A DNA stretch of 64,000 nt from Bog-532 sp036495425 (GTDB lineage Bacteria > Actinomycetota > Actinomycetes > Streptosporangiales > Streptosporangiaceae). Location: contig DASXMW010000029.1 of the NCBI GenBank assembly GCA_036495425.1, positions 1-64,000 of the forward strand, given 5' to 3'. The notes beneath the pieces are model-generated. The model had not been told where the DNA came from and made no database searches. It saw only the letters and a program-made list of their open reading frames with translations. Of this stretch, positions 41,394 through 49,485 are shown piece by piece. The position numbers and the translations under genes are program-made. Each line of letters opens with the position of its first letter. The first letter of the stretch is position 1.

Positions 41394-42341
41394 ATGCGCT
41401 TCGACTCGCTGCTGGACTCGCTGGGCCGGACCCCACTGGTGGGCCTGCCCCGCCTGTCGCCGTCACCAGACGTCCGGCTGTGGGCCAAGCTCGAGGACCG
41501 CAACCCGACCGGCTCGGTCAAGGACCGGGCCGCGTTCTACATGGTGGAGCAGGCCGAGAAGGATGGCCTGCTGCAGCCGGGTTCGGTCATCCTGGAGCCG
41601 ACCTCGGGCAACACCGGCATCTCCCTGGCCATGGTGGCCAAGCTGCGTGGTTACCGGCTGACGGTGGTCATGCCCGAGAACACCTCGGCCGAGCGGCGTC
41701 AGCTGCTGGAGATGTACGGGGCCACCATCATCTACTCGCCGGCGGCGGGCGGGTCCAACGAGGCGGTCCGGGTGGCCAAGCGGCTGTCGGCCGAGCACCC
41801 GGACTGGGTCATGCTCTACCAGTACGGCAACGAGGCCAACGCCCGCGCCCACTACGAGACCACCGGCCCCGAGCTATTGGCCGACCTGCCCGAGATCACG
41901 CACTTCGTGGCCGGGCTGGGCACCACCGGCACGCTGATGGGCACCGGCCGGTTCCTGCGCGAGCACGTGCCGGACATCAAGATCGTGGCCGCCGAGCCCC
42001 GCTACGGGGAGCTCGTGTACGGCCTGCGCAACGTGGACGAGGGCTTCGTTCCCGAGCTGTACGACGAGTCGGTGCTGACCACCCGGTTCTCGGTCTCCTC
42101 GGCCGACGCGCTGGCCGCCACCCGCGACCTGCTCAACGCCGAGGGCATCTTCGCCGGCATCTCGGCCGGCTGTGCCCTGCACGCCGCCCGCGCCCTGGGG
42201 GCCAAGGCCGCCGAGGCCGGGGAGCGGGCCGACATCGCGCTGATCGTGGCCGACGGTGGGTGGAAGTACCTGTCCACCGGCGCCTACGGCGGGACCCTGG
42301 CCGACGCCGAATCCAAGCTCGAAGGCCAGCTCTGGGCGTGA
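41394..42341 (+). CDS. cysM: O-phosphoserine sulfhydrylase CysM (thiocarboxylate-dependent cysteine synthase)
   Basis: 315-residue PLP enzyme that combines O-phosphoserine with CysO thiocarboxylate. PLP Lys lies in NPTGSVKDRAAFYMVE; the phosphate loop TSGNTGISLAM and GLGTTGTLMGTGRFL are present. The C-terminal segment (TGAYGGTLADAESKLEGQLWA) resembles the long tail that in M. tuberculosis CysM covers the active site. Position after mec and cysO identifies it as the CysO-linked form and not a sulfide-dependent one. The ribosome binding site is weak, so coupling to cysO is likely. Confidence 0.95.
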   Translation: MRFDSLLDSLGRTPLVGLPRLSPSPDVRLWAKLEDRNPTGSVKDRAAFYMVEQAEKDGLLQPGSVILEPTSGNTGISLAMVAKLRGYRLTVVMPENTSAERRQLLEMYGATIIYSPAAGGSNEAVRVAKRLSAEHPDWVMLYQYGNEANARAHYETTGPELLADLPEITHFVAGLGTTGTLMGTGRFLREHVPDIKIVAAEPRYGELVYGLRNVDEGFVPELYDESVLTTRFSVSSADALAATRDLLNAEGIFAGISAGCALHAARALGAKAAEAGERADIALIVADGGWKYLSTGAYGGTLADAESKLEGQLWA

Positions 42342-42378
42342 TCCGGCGCGCCCGGCCCGGCCGCCCTATCCTGCTGGG

Positions 42379-43155
42379 ATGCGGCTGACCATCATCGGGT
42401 GTTCCGGCAGCTTTCCCGGCCCGGAAAGCCCCGCTTCCAGTTACCTGCTGGAGGCCGAAGGCTTCCGGCTCCTGCTCGACCTGGGCAGCGGCGCCCTCGG
42501 CGTGCTGCAACGGTACGCGGGCCTGTACAGCATCGACGCCGTGGCCCTGAGCCACCTGCACCCCGACCACTGCCTGGACATGTGCGGGTACTGGGTCGCC
42601 CGGCGGTACGCCCCGGGCGGCCCGAAGCCCGCCATTCCGGTCTACGCGCCGGAGCGGGCCGCCGAACGGCTGACCCTGGCCTACGGGCTCGAACCCGACC
42701 CCGGCCCAGGCATGACCGATGCCTTCACCTTCCACACGCTGACCCCGGGCACCCGGCGGATCGGCCCGTTCCAGGTCACCACCGAGCGGATGAGCCACCC
42801 GGTGGAGACGTACGGTTTCCGGATCGAGCACGGCGGCCGGGTGCTGGCCTACTCGGCCGACACCGGCCCCACCGAGGCCCTGGTCGGCCTGGCCCGCCAC
42901 GCCGACCTGCTGCTGTGCGAGGCGACCTTCACCGACGGCCCGGATCTGCCGCCCGACCTGCACCTGACCGGCCGCCAGGCCGGTGAGCACGCGGCCCGGG
43001 CCGGGGCCCGGCACCTGGTGCTGACCCACATTTCCCCGGGCACCGACAAGCAGCGCTCGTTCGCCGAGGCCGAAGCGGTGTTCCCGGACCGGATCTCGCT
43101 GGCCGCCCCGGGCCAGGAGTTCGACCTGGCCCCGACCGGCGCCCTGCCCCTGTAA
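42379..43155 (+). CDS. Metallo-beta-lactamase-fold hydrolase (Rv1339-like)
   Basis: 258-residue MBL-fold enzyme. The metal motif is complete: SHLHPDHCLDM, then later a His in MSHPVETYGF, Asp in YSADTGPTEAL and His in VLTHISPG. Its place before rph and rdgB matches that of M. tuberculosis Rv1339, an atypical class II-like cyclic nucleotide phosphodiesterase; RNase Z-like activity is an alternative for the fold. The rhomboid and murI genes that precede it in mycobacteria are absent. ATG 42379 is chosen since the frame upstream overlaps cysM. Confidence 0.88.
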   Translation: MRLTIIGCSGSFPGPESPASSYLLEAEGFRLLLDLGSGALGVLQRYAGLYSIDAVALSHLHPDHCLDMCGYWVARRYAPGGPKPAIPVYAPERAAERLTLAYGLEPDPGPGMTDAFTFHTLTPGTRRIGPFQVTTERMSHPVETYGFRIEHGGRVLAYSADTGPTEALVGLARHADLLLCEATFTDGPDLPPDLHLTGRQAGEHAARAGARHLVLTHISPGTDKQRSFAEAEAVFPDRISLAAPGQEFDLAPTGALPL

Positions 43156-43189
43156 TCCGGCTGCTGTGAACCTCGATAGTCTGGCGGGC

Positions 43190-43915
43190 ATGGCCCGACC
43201 CGACGGACGTTCCGCGACCCAACTGCGCCCGGTGAAGCTGACCCGGGGCTGGCTCGACCATGCCGAAGGCTCCGTACTGGTGGAGTTCGGCGGTACCCGC
43301 GTGCTGTGCGCGGCCAGCGTCCAGGAGGACGTGCCCCGCTGGCGGCGCGGCAGCGGGCTGGGCTGGGTCACCGCCGAGTACGCGATGCTGCCGCGGGCCA
43401 CCAACACCCGCAACGACCGCGAGTCGATCAAGGGCCGGGTCGGCGGGCGCACGCACGAGATCTCCCGGCTGGTCGGCCGGGCCCTGCGGGCCAGCGTGGA
43501 CTTCAAGGCCCTGGGCGAGAACACGATCGTGATCGACTGCGACGTGCTGCAGGCCGACGGCGGCACCCGCACCGCCGCGATCACCGGCGGCTACGTGGCC
43601 CTGGCCGACGCCGTGGAGTGGCTGCGCGGCCGCCACCGGCTGCCCGGTGACCCGCTGGTCACCTCGGTGGCCGCGGTCAGCGTCGGCATCGTGGACGGCG
43701 AGCCGCGGCTGGACCTGAACTACGCCGAGGACAGCGCGGCCGAGACCGACATGAACGTGGTCTGCACCGGCGACGGCGACTTCGTCGAGGTCCAGGGCAC
43801 CGCCGAGCGCGAGCCGTTCAACCGGGACATGCTGAACCGGCTCCTGGATCTCGCCGTAGCCGGTTGCGGTGAGCTGACCAGCCTGCAGGTCGCCGCCCGC
43901 TCCTCGTCTGATTGA
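43190..43915 (+). CDS. rph: Ribonuclease PH
   Basis: 241-residue phosphorolytic 3'-5' exoribonuclease that trims tRNA 3' ends. Signatures: RPDGRSATQLRPVKLTRGWL, RATNTRNDRESIKGRVGGRT with phosphate-binding Arg, EISRLVGRALRASVDF, DCDVLQADGGTRTAAITGGY and DLNYAEDSAAETDMNVV. ATG 43190 is in the expected place; a GTG eight codons earlier is less likely. It is followed after 15 bases by rdgB, a pairing conserved across many bacteria. Confidence 0.97.
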   Translation: MARPDGRSATQLRPVKLTRGWLDHAEGSVLVEFGGTRVLCAASVQEDVPRWRRGSGLGWVTAEYAMLPRATNTRNDRESIKGRVGGRTHEISRLVGRALRASVDFKALGENTIVIDCDVLQADGGTRTAAITGGYVALADAVEWLRGRHRLPGDPLVTSVAAVSVGIVDGEPRLDLNYAEDSAAETDMNVVCTGDGDFVEVQGTAEREPFNRDMLNRLLDLAVAGCGELTSLQVAARSSSD

Positions 43916-43930
43916 TATATCGAAGGTCAC

Positions 43931-44566
43931 GTGGTGACTCCATCGGGCCGGCTCGTGCTGGCCACGCACAATGCCGCCAAGCTGATCGAGTTGCGGCGGA
44001 TCCTGGCCGGGGCCGGCGTCCCGGTCACGCTTTCTGGCCTGGACGAGTTCCCCGGTGCCCCCGAGGTGGCCGAGACCGGCCTCACCTTCGCCGAGAACGC
44101 CCTGCTCAAGGCCAGGGCCATCGCGGCCTTCACCGGCCTGCCCGCGGTTTCCGACGACAGTGGCCTGTGCATCCAGGTCCTGAACGGCATGCCCGGCATC
44201 TTCTCGGCCCGCTGGGCCGGCCGCCACGGCGACGACGGCGCCAACCTGTCCCTGGTCCTGGCCCAGATCGCCGACATCGCCGAGCCCAACCGCGGCGCCC
44301 ACTTCACCTGCGCCGCCGCCCTGGCCCTGCCCGACGGCCGCGAAGGGGTCGCCGAGGGCCGCCTGGACGGCTCGCTGACCTACGCGCCCCGGGGGACCGG
44401 CGGCTTCGGCTACGACCCGATCTTCGTCCCCGAGGGGCTGTCGGTGACCACGGCCGAGATGACCCCGGAAGGCAAGGACGAGATCAGCCACCGCGGCCGC
44501 GCCTTCCGCGCCCTCGTCCCGGTCATCACGACCGAACTGGGCCTGGACCCCACCCCCAGCGCCTGA
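43931..44566 (+). CDS. rdgB: XTP/dITP diphosphatase RdgB (HAM1 family)
   Basis: 211-residue house-cleaning pyrophosphatase that removes non-canonical purine triphosphates. Motifs: LVLATHNAAKLIELRRIL, FAENALLKARAIAAFTGLP, SDDSGLCI with the metal Asp, ARWAGRHGDDGANL, and GTGGFGYDPIFVPEG. GTG 43931 is the start; it follows AAGG at short distance. The gene is last in the clpS-rdgB group and a large hairpin follows. Confidence 0.96.
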   Translation: MVTPSGRLVLATHNAAKLIELRRILAGAGVPVTLSGLDEFPGAPEVAETGLTFAENALLKARAIAAFTGLPAVSDDSGLCIQVLNGMPGIFSARWAGRHGDDGANLSLVLAQIADIAEPNRGAHFTCAAALALPDGREGVAEGRLDGSLTYAPRGTGGFGYDPIFVPEGLSVTTAEMTPEGKDEISHRGRAFRALVPVITTELGLDPTPSA

Positions 44567-44580
44567 CCCGCGCGACCCCA

Positions 44581-44644
44581 GGCAACGCGATGGCGCCACT
44601 GCATCGGCTATAGCCGACCCAGTGGCGCCATCGCGTAGGTTGCC
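44581..44644. terminator. Long imperfect hairpin between convergent rdgB and lipoprotein genes
   Basis: GCGATGGCGCCACTG at 44587-44601 pairs with CAGTGGCGCCATCGC at 44620-44634; the flanks GGCAAC/GTTGCC (44581-44586, 44639-44644) also pair after a small bulge. An inner palindrome TCGGCTATAGCCGA sits in the loop. It is well suited as a bidirectional terminator. Confidence 0.88.
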
Positions 44645-44659
44645 GTCCCGGCTACCCGG

Positions 44660-45577
44660 CTACGAGGTGGTGCTGCCGGAGTTGGAGCCGCCCAGTTCGC
44701 TGGCGGGGACCGTGGCGGTCTGCGAGGACGGGGGCAGCGTCACGCTGACCGGTCGGTTGACCGAGGTCACGGTGACGGTGGAAGCCACCTGCTCGCTGGT
44801 GCCCTTGGCCGAGCTGATCACCTTGCGGACCTGCTGCTGGTCGTCCAGCCAGACCGTGAAGTGCTCGGTGGTCAGGCCCATGGCCCGCAGCTGCGACGCG
44901 ATCTTGGTGCGCGACGCGGCCGGGAGCTTGGACAGGCCCGCGGTGATCGGGTAGGTGCCGGTGTACTCGGTGGTCGGCACCCCGTTGATGGTGGCCGTGC
45001 CCACCTTCTTGACGTTGGTGGAGCTGGACAGCATCTGGGTCTGGACCAGCGGGTCGTTGCTGCCGTTCTGCAGCAGCTGACCGAGGCTGGCCCCGCCCAG
45101 CTGGGACAGGTCGGACCCGGGGATCTTGATCCACGGCTTGCCGGTCTGCCTGCTCAGCTGGGACAGCTTGAGCCAGATCCCGTTGCTGTTGATGATCTCC
45201 TGCATGCCGCCCTGGACCGGCTGGCCCTGCACGGTGACCGAGCTGAAGTCGGCCACGGCCAGCGGGGCCGGGCTGGTCTGCTGCTTCAGCGTGCCCGAGA
45301 TCGTGCTGCTCGCGGTGCCGCTGGTCCGCACGGTCACGTCGGCCGCGTAGGAGGTGGCCTTCTGCGCGTGCTGGGCCGCGTCCTTGATGGCCTGCGCCGC
45401 GGTCAGCGAGCCGCCCGCGGAGGACGCGCCCCCGGAGCTGGCCGACGCGGACGCGCCGCTCGAAGCCTTACCCGAGGCTGAGTTGCCCGACGACGAAGCC
45501 GAGCATCCAGCCACGGCGATGGCCCCGGCCGTGATCGCGATGGCTCCCAGTTGAGCCCCGCGCACACGTGACATCAT
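44660..45577 (-). CDS. Secreted lipoprotein (LppX/LprG-like fold suspected)
   Basis: 305-residue lipoprotein. The signal peptide and lipobox are clear: LGAIAITAGAIAVAGC, with the Cys at about residue 25, followed by a Ser/Ala/Gly-rich linker to residue 60. The mature domain has AAQHAQKATSYAADVTVRTS, IINSNGIWLKLSQL and EYTGTYPITAGLSKL, and a WLDDQQQVRKVI strand near the end, resembling the LppX/LprAFG group that carries lipids or glycolipids. The ATG has GGGAGG six bases upstream. It is divergent from the peroxiredoxin gene; no link between them is apparent. Confidence 0.82.
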   Translation of the reverse strand: MMSRVRGAQLGAIAITAGAIAVAGCSASSSGNSASGKASSGASASASSGGASSAGGSLTAAQAIKDAAQHAQKATSYAADVTVRTSGTASSTISGTLKQQTSPAPLAVADFSSVTVQGQPVQGGMQEIINSNGIWLKLSQLSRQTGKPWIKIPGSDLSQLGGASLGQLLQNGSNDPLVQTQMLSSSTNVKKVGTATINGVPTTEYTGTYPITAGLSKLPAASRTKIASQLRAMGLTTEHFTVWLDDQQQVRKVISSAKGTSEQVASTVTVTSVNRPVSVTLPPSSQTATVPASELGGSNSGSTTS

Positions 45578-45738
45578 TCGTAACCTCCCGCCAGTGTTAC
45601 GTTGCGGGCATTCCATACCCGAACCATCTGTATCAAACAATCTCGCCCGTCCCCGGCCGAACGACGTGGCCGTCACCAGGCTGTTAGGAGCGCTAACGTG
45701 GGAGCAGCATTTCCTCCGACGAGATCCAAGGAGCGCAC

Positions 45739-46212
45739 GTGACCGAGCAGCGGCTGGCCCCAGGCGACGAAGCCCCGGATTTCACGCTGCCGGACGCGGA
45801 CGGCAACCCGGTGAGCCTGTCGTCCTTCCGCGGCCAGCAGGTCATCGTCTACTTCTACCCGGCCGCCATGACGCCGGGCTGCACCAAGGAAGCCTGCGAC
45901 TTCCGTGACCGCCAGCCCGACCTGGCCGGCGCGGGCACCGCGGTGCTGGGCATCTCCCCGGACAAGCCGGAGAAGCTGGCCAAGTTCCGCGACAAGGAGA
46001 AGCTGACGTTCCCGCTGCTGTCCGACCCGGACCACGCGGTGGAGAAGGCGTACGGCGTCTACGGCGAGAAGATGATGTACGGCAAGAAGAGCGTGGGCGT
46101 CATCCGCTCCACGTTCGTCATCGACGCCGACGGCACGGTGGCCCAGGCGCTCTACGGGGTCAAGGCCACTGGGCACGTCGACCGGCTGCTGCGGGACCTG
46201 CTCCCCGGCTAG
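45739..46212 (+). CDS. bcp: Thioredoxin-dependent peroxiredoxin, Bcp type
   Basis: 157-residue peroxidase for H2O2 and organic hydroperoxides. Catalytic motif YFYPAAMTPGCTKEACDFRD has the peroxidatic Cys and, five residues on, the resolving Cys typical of the Bcp/PrxQ class. LAPGDEAPDFTLPDADG opens the fold and GVIRSTFVIDADGTV ends it. GTG 45739 is preceded by GGAGCG. It lies between the lipoprotein gene and tRNA-Leu. Confidence 0.95.
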   Translation: MTEQRLAPGDEAPDFTLPDADGNPVSLSSFRGQQVIVYFYPAAMTPGCTKEACDFRDRQPDLAGAGTAVLGISPDKPEKLAKFRDKEKLTFPLLSDPDHAVEKAYGVYGEKMMYGKKSVGVIRSTFVIDADGTVAQALYGVKATGHVDRLLRDLLPG

Positions 46213-46218
46213 ACCCCC

Positions 46219-46302
46219 GCGGGCGTGGCGAAATAGGTATACGCGCCAGGTTTAGGTCCTGGTGGTGGCGACACCGTGGGGGTTCGAGTCCCCCCGCCCG
46301 CA
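46219..46302 (+). tRNA. tRNA-Leu (anticodon TAG)
   Basis: 84-base type II tRNA. Acceptor stem GCGGGCG pairs with CGCCCGC; discriminator A at 46302, with no encoded CCA. The anticodon stem-loop is CCAGG-TTTAGGT-CCTGG, giving anticodon TAG. The long variable arm GTGGTGGCGACACC and T-arm GGGGG-TTCGAGT-CCCCC are present. It lies six bases after bcp and may share its transcript. Downstream lies a toxin-antitoxin pair, consistent with a tRNA-side integration spot. Confidence 0.95.
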
Positions 46303-46325
46303 CCTCACCCGATGCTGATCACCCA

Positions 46326-46487
46326 GTGCTGACGGCGACCAGCCCGCTCAGGATCACGTCGATCTCCCAGCCCCGCGGCCTGGCCATCACCGCCCTGGCC
46401 ACCGCCACCCTGCTCGCCGTGGCCGCCACCCTTACCCTCCTGCTGCCGGGTGGCGACCGGAAATCACCTCAGCGCGCACGTCGCTGA
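46326..46487 (+). CDS. Short single-helix membrane ORF, possible gene remnant
   Basis: A 53-codon frame from GTG 46326 encodes a basic N-terminus, LTATSPLRITSISQPRG, then a strongly hydrophobic helix LAITALATATLLAVAATLTL, LLPGGD and a basic end. The last 56 bases overlap the vapC 3' end on the other strand. The sequence looks like the beginning of a membrane protein cut by the toxin-antitoxin insertion, or a small membrane peptide. No ribosome binding site of note. Confidence 0.35.
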   Translation: MLTATSPLRITSISQPRGLAITALATATLLAVAATLTLLLPGGDRKSPQRARR

Positions 46488-46857
46488 GCTCACCGAAACC
46501 GGCGCTGGCGTCGGTGGTGAGCAGAACACGGTTCGTCGCGGCCGCGGTGGCGGCGATCATCATGTCGTAGGCGGATCGTGGCCGGCCTTTGGACATCGCC
46601 TCCACGGCCAGCTGCGCGTGGATCCGGGCCACGGCCAGATCATAGGGCTCGATAGACAGGCTGGAGAGCAGTGCCTCCACGTGTATGGCGCGGGCCGTTT
46701 TGTGAGCGGCGTCGGCTCGCTCGACCCCGACCAGCAGCTCCATCGCCGTGATGGTGGCGACGGCGGCGTCATCCGCACCCAGCACGGCGTCGATGTCCAG
46801 CTTGCCGCGCTCGATCGAGATGAGGACACCGGTGTCCAGGATTACTCGCCGCGCCAT
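46432..46857 (-). CDS. vapC: VapC-type PIN-domain ribonuclease toxin
   Basis: 141-residue toxin. The acidic catalytic residues of the PIN fold are in place: Asp in RRVILDTGVLISIERG, Glu in ITAMELLVGVERADAA and Asp in SAYDMMIAATAAATNRVLLT, followed by TDASAGFGEL. VapC toxins cut tRNA or rRNA once freed from antitoxin. It overlaps the antitoxin gene by 16 bases and is intact, unlike the pair at 26.8 kb. It lies downstream of tRNA-Leu in opposite orientation. Confidence 0.93.
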   Translation of the reverse strand: MARRVILDTGVLISIERGKLDIDAVLGADDAAVATITAMELLVGVERADAAHKTARAIHVEALLSSLSIEPYDLAVARIHAQLAVEAMSKGRPRSAYDMMIAATAAATNRVLLTTDASAGFGELSDVRAEVISGRHPAAGG

Positions 46858-47105
46858 CCGCGCACCTCATCGCTGAACGCGGAGCGCAGCCTGGCGTGCG
46901 CTTCTTCCAGGTCGTCCGCAAAGCCATCGTCGGCCGGGTGTTCCCGCAGCGCGTCCTTCAGACGGTCGGCTGATGTGCGGCGCTCCGGGGCGAGGCGTCC
47001 GACTGGAACCCCGTCCCGGGTGACCACAACCGTCTCACCGTGCTCGACCGCATCCAGCAAGCTGGCGAAGTTCCGCGCCGCCTGCGTGGCCGTGACCGTG
47101 ATCAT
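46842..47105 (-). CDS. vapB: Phd/YefM-like antitoxin of VapBC pair
   Basis: 87-residue antitoxin. The N-terminal DNA-binding half has MITVTATQAARNFASLLDAV and GETVVVTRDGVPVGRLAPE, diagnostic of the Phd/YefM fold. The C-terminal half is acidic and helical (DDGFADDLEEAHARLRSAFS), suited to wrap the toxin. It is upstream of and overlaps vapC, so the two form a self-repressing operon. An AT-rich patch (TACAGATTATCAGACTTAGT, 47107-47126) just upstream probably carries the promoter. Confidence 0.9.
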   Translation of the reverse strand: MITVTATQAARNFASLLDAVEHGETVVVTRDGVPVGRLAPERRTSADRLKDALREHPADDGFADDLEEAHARLRSAFSDEVRGWRGE

Positions 47106-47182
47106 GGATACAGATTATCAGACTTAGTACACATATACGTAACACCGCAGGCCGAATACGGTCTGCAGAGTTCCGCTCCGCG

Positions 47183-47287
47183 TCACATCGAGCGGAGCTT
47201 GAGGTAGCGCTTGACGTCGGGGAGGGTGACGATGACGGCCGCCACGACCAGGGCGGCCAGGATGGCGATGAATACTTTGCCGATCAT
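47183..47287 (-). CDS. DUF6893-like 34-residue membrane peptide, last gene of the hydrogenase operon
   Basis: A tiny frame whose ATG overlaps the stop of the preceding gene as ATGA. The peptide starts MIGKVFIAILAALVVAAVIV and ends LPDVKRYLKLRSM: one membrane helix and a basic tail. It matches the pattern of the short actinobacterial DUF6893 proteins. Translational coupling to the hydrogenase accessory genes makes it a real gene and points to a role at the membrane, perhaps anchoring the otherwise soluble hydrogenase complex; that role is inferred. Confidence 0.72.
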   Translation of the reverse strand: MIGKVFIAILAALVVAAVIVTLPDVKRYLKLRSM

Positions 47288-48816
47288 GGGGGGTCCTCTC
47301 CGAGCGGCTCGAGTTCGTCCGGCGCGAAGTACAGGAAGCGGCCCTGGGCTCGCTGCAGGTCGGCCATGGGGTCGGCCACCGGGGTGACGGCCACGTGGAC
47401 CTGGCCGTCGACGTCCTGGAGGACGGCTTCGACCAGGGCTTCGCGGCCGATCAGGAACAGGTCCTGGGCGTCGGCGCGGCGGGCGCCGGGGCGCATCCGC
47501 ACCTTGCTGCCGCGGGCCACCGGGACGCCCTCGATCAGGACCTGGTCGGTCTCGGGGGACACCGAGGCGTCGGAGCCCGGGTCCCACCAGGGCACGTCGG
47601 GGGTATGGAACACCGGGACCTCGTCCGCGGCCGGGGCCGCCGGGAACGGGCCGAATGCCGCCGGGCCGGAGGCCGCCGGGCTGGTAACCGGCGAGCCGGG
47701 CGCCGGCGGGCCGGGCGCCGGGGCCGAGGTGGACACCGGGCCCGCGCCGGGCTCCAGGTAGCGGATCGCCCCGTGCAGGCGCTCCAGCATCTCCGGCGGC
47801 AGCCCGTCCAGCCGGTCGATCAGGTCGGCGGCGCGCGGGTCGGTGGCCCGGGCCTCCCGTTTCTCCTCGTCGGTCAGGGCCATCGTGCGCAGGGTGAGGA
47901 TCTCGTCGATCTCGGTGGCGTCGAACAGGTCACCCGCGCTCTCGGGGGCGATCTGCGGGTGGTCGTAGAGGATGACCGGCGAGGACAGCATCAGGTCCCG
48001 GCAGTCATCCGGGCCGGCCAGCACCGGCCAGGTGCCCTCGTTGCGGCAGGCCGCAGCCTCGGTCGCGGCCCACTCGGGGTGGTCGGTCATGGAGATGAAC
48101 GACCCGCCCGGCAGGCCGATCAGCGCGTGCGCCGCGACCAGGGCGTAGCGCAGCCCGTCCTCCCGGCCAGCCAGGGGCGACCCGGGTGAGGTGTGGTTCT
48201 CGATCCGCAGCCGCAGCTTCAGGGCCTGGTACGGGCCGGCCACCCGCTCGGCCCGGAGGCGCAGCACCCCGTCCAGTGCCTCCCAGCGGTGCACCAGCCG
48301 CCCGGCCAGCGTGCCGTCGGCGCCGGCCAGGTCGTCGACCGACGAGCCCGCGTCGATGTGGAAGGGAACCGCCACCCCGTCCCCGGCCAGCTCGGCCCCG
48401 GTCAGTTCGGTCAGGGCCAGGTCGGCCTGCTGCTCGCGCTCGGTGGCCTCGGTGAACCGGGTGTACTCGGTGCCGTCCACGGTCAGCGACGGCACCTCGG
48501 CCCACCCGGTGGCGTCCTGGGGCCGGCCCGCCGGGTGCGCGGGCGCCTGCTGCACGGCCCGCTGCTGGACGTGCAGGAACCGGACCAGGACCTGGACCCG
48601 GGTGTCGTCGCGGGCCTCGGCCAGGCACTCGGTCTGGGACGCCGACGGCTCGCAGTCGTCCAGGGCCGCGTAGGCGGGCGGCATCAGCACGCCGAACTGG
48701 AACCGGGCCTGGTTCTTGGCCGATGACTGCCGGTACGGGTACAGCAGGTAGCCCTCGTACAAGATCGCGTCGGCCACCCCGCGCGCCTGGGCGGCGTGCG
48801 GCGAGCTGAGCGTCAC
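47284..48816 (-). CDS. Hydrogenase-operon accessory protein of unknown function (510 residues)
   Basis: Conserved in actinobacterial hhySL operons as I recall. The N-terminus reads AILYEGYLLYPYRQSSAKNQ and RFQFGVLMPPAYA. The middle domain continues to residue about 380 with LRLRIENHTSPGS, FISMTDHPEWAA and an acidic stretch LFDATEIDEILTLRTMALTD. A 70-residue Pro/Ala-rich linker follows, then a C-terminal domain with EGVPVARGSKVRMRPGARR. No Cys-rich metal site stands out. The GTG at 48816 overlaps the preceding stop as GTGA. Its association suggests assembly or attachment of the hydrogenase. Confidence 0.82.
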   Translation of the reverse strand: MTLSSPHAAQARGVADAILYEGYLLYPYRQSSAKNQARFQFGVLMPPAYAALDDCEPSASQTECLAEARDDTRVQVLVRFLHVQQRAVQQAPAHPAGRPQDATGWAEVPSLTVDGTEYTRFTEATEREQQADLALTELTGAELAGDGVAVPFHIDAGSSVDDLAGADGTLAGRLVHRWEALDGVLRLRAERVAGPYQALKLRLRIENHTSPGSPLAGREDGLRYALVAAHALIGLPGGSFISMTDHPEWAATEAAACRNEGTWPVLAGPDDCRDLMLSSPVILYDHPQIAPESAGDLFDATEIDEILTLRTMALTDEEKREARATDPRAADLIDRLDGLPPEMLERLHGAIRYLEPGAGPVSTSAPAPGPPAPGSPVTSPAASGPAAFGPFPAAPAADEVPVFHTPDVPWWDPGSDASVSPETDQVLIEGVPVARGSKVRMRPGARRADAQDLFLIGREALVEAVLQDVDGQVHVAVTPVADPMADLQRAQGRFLYFAPDELEPLGEDPP

Positions 48817-49484
48817 GGCTCGGCCCCTGGCCGCCCGGCCGTGTCCGGGGCCTGGTCGGCGGCCTCGCTGAGCAGGGCGTTCACCGTGGCATCCCAGGTT
48901 GGCAGGGCCCGCTCGGTCTTGAACCGCTCCAGGCCGCTCAGCGTGCCCCGGCTCATGGTGATCCAGGCCCGGTCGGGGAAGTGGGCGTCGACCGCCTCCC
49001 GCCAGACGCTGACCGGCAGCCGGCAGGACGCCTCCTTGCTCCACGGCACCTGCTGGACCTGCATCTTCCCGTCCACCACCGAGAAGATCGTCCCGCTGAA
49101 CAGCAGCAGCAGCGGGATCTGGCCCGACTCCAGGCTGGCGAAGTACCGGCCCGAGCCGATCTCCAGGTCGTAGCTGAAGTTCACCGGCAGCCGGATCTCG
49201 GTGCTGCCGGTGAACCTGGTGACCATGGTGGAGACGTTGGTGAACTGCATCGGCTTGAGCGTGTCGGCCCACCGGGTGGTCTCGCCGAACAGGTCGCGCA
49301 GCCGTTCCTCCTCGTCCGGGCTGTAACGCCGCCGGGACGGCTCGATCCGGATCTGGCAGCGCAGCGCGATGGTGTCGATCCGCTGGCCGCTGGTCTCGCT
49401 GATCCGCAGGGTCAGTGAGATCGTCGGCATCACCGCGTACTGCTCGGCCTCGGCCCCGATGCAGTCGAAGGTCAGGTCGGCCAC
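48813..49484 (-). CDS. DUF6084 family protein
   Basis: 223 residues from the GTG at 49484. Visible: ADLTFDCIGAEAEQYAVMPT, ISLTLRISETSGQRIDTIAL, RCQIRIEPSRRRYSPDEEER, FTNVSTMVTRFTGSTEIRLP and YFASLESGQIPLLLLFSGTI, a mostly beta protein with alternating strands. DUF6084 genes occur in hydrogenase operons of this type; I know of no assigned activity. It lies one base after the DUF5947 gene and overlaps the next gene by four bases, so all these accessory genes are translationally linked. Confidence 0.82.
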   Translation of the reverse strand: MADLTFDCIGAEAEQYAVMPTISLTLRISETSGQRIDTIALRCQIRIEPSRRRYSPDEEERLRDLFGETTRWADTLKPMQFTNVSTMVTRFTGSTEIRLPVNFSYDLEIGSGRYFASLESGQIPLLLLFSGTIFSVVDGKMQVQQVPWSKEASCRLPVSVWREAVDAHFPDRAWITMSRGTLSGLERFKTERALPTWDATVNALLSEAADQAPDTAGRPGAEP

Positions 49485-49485
49485 C

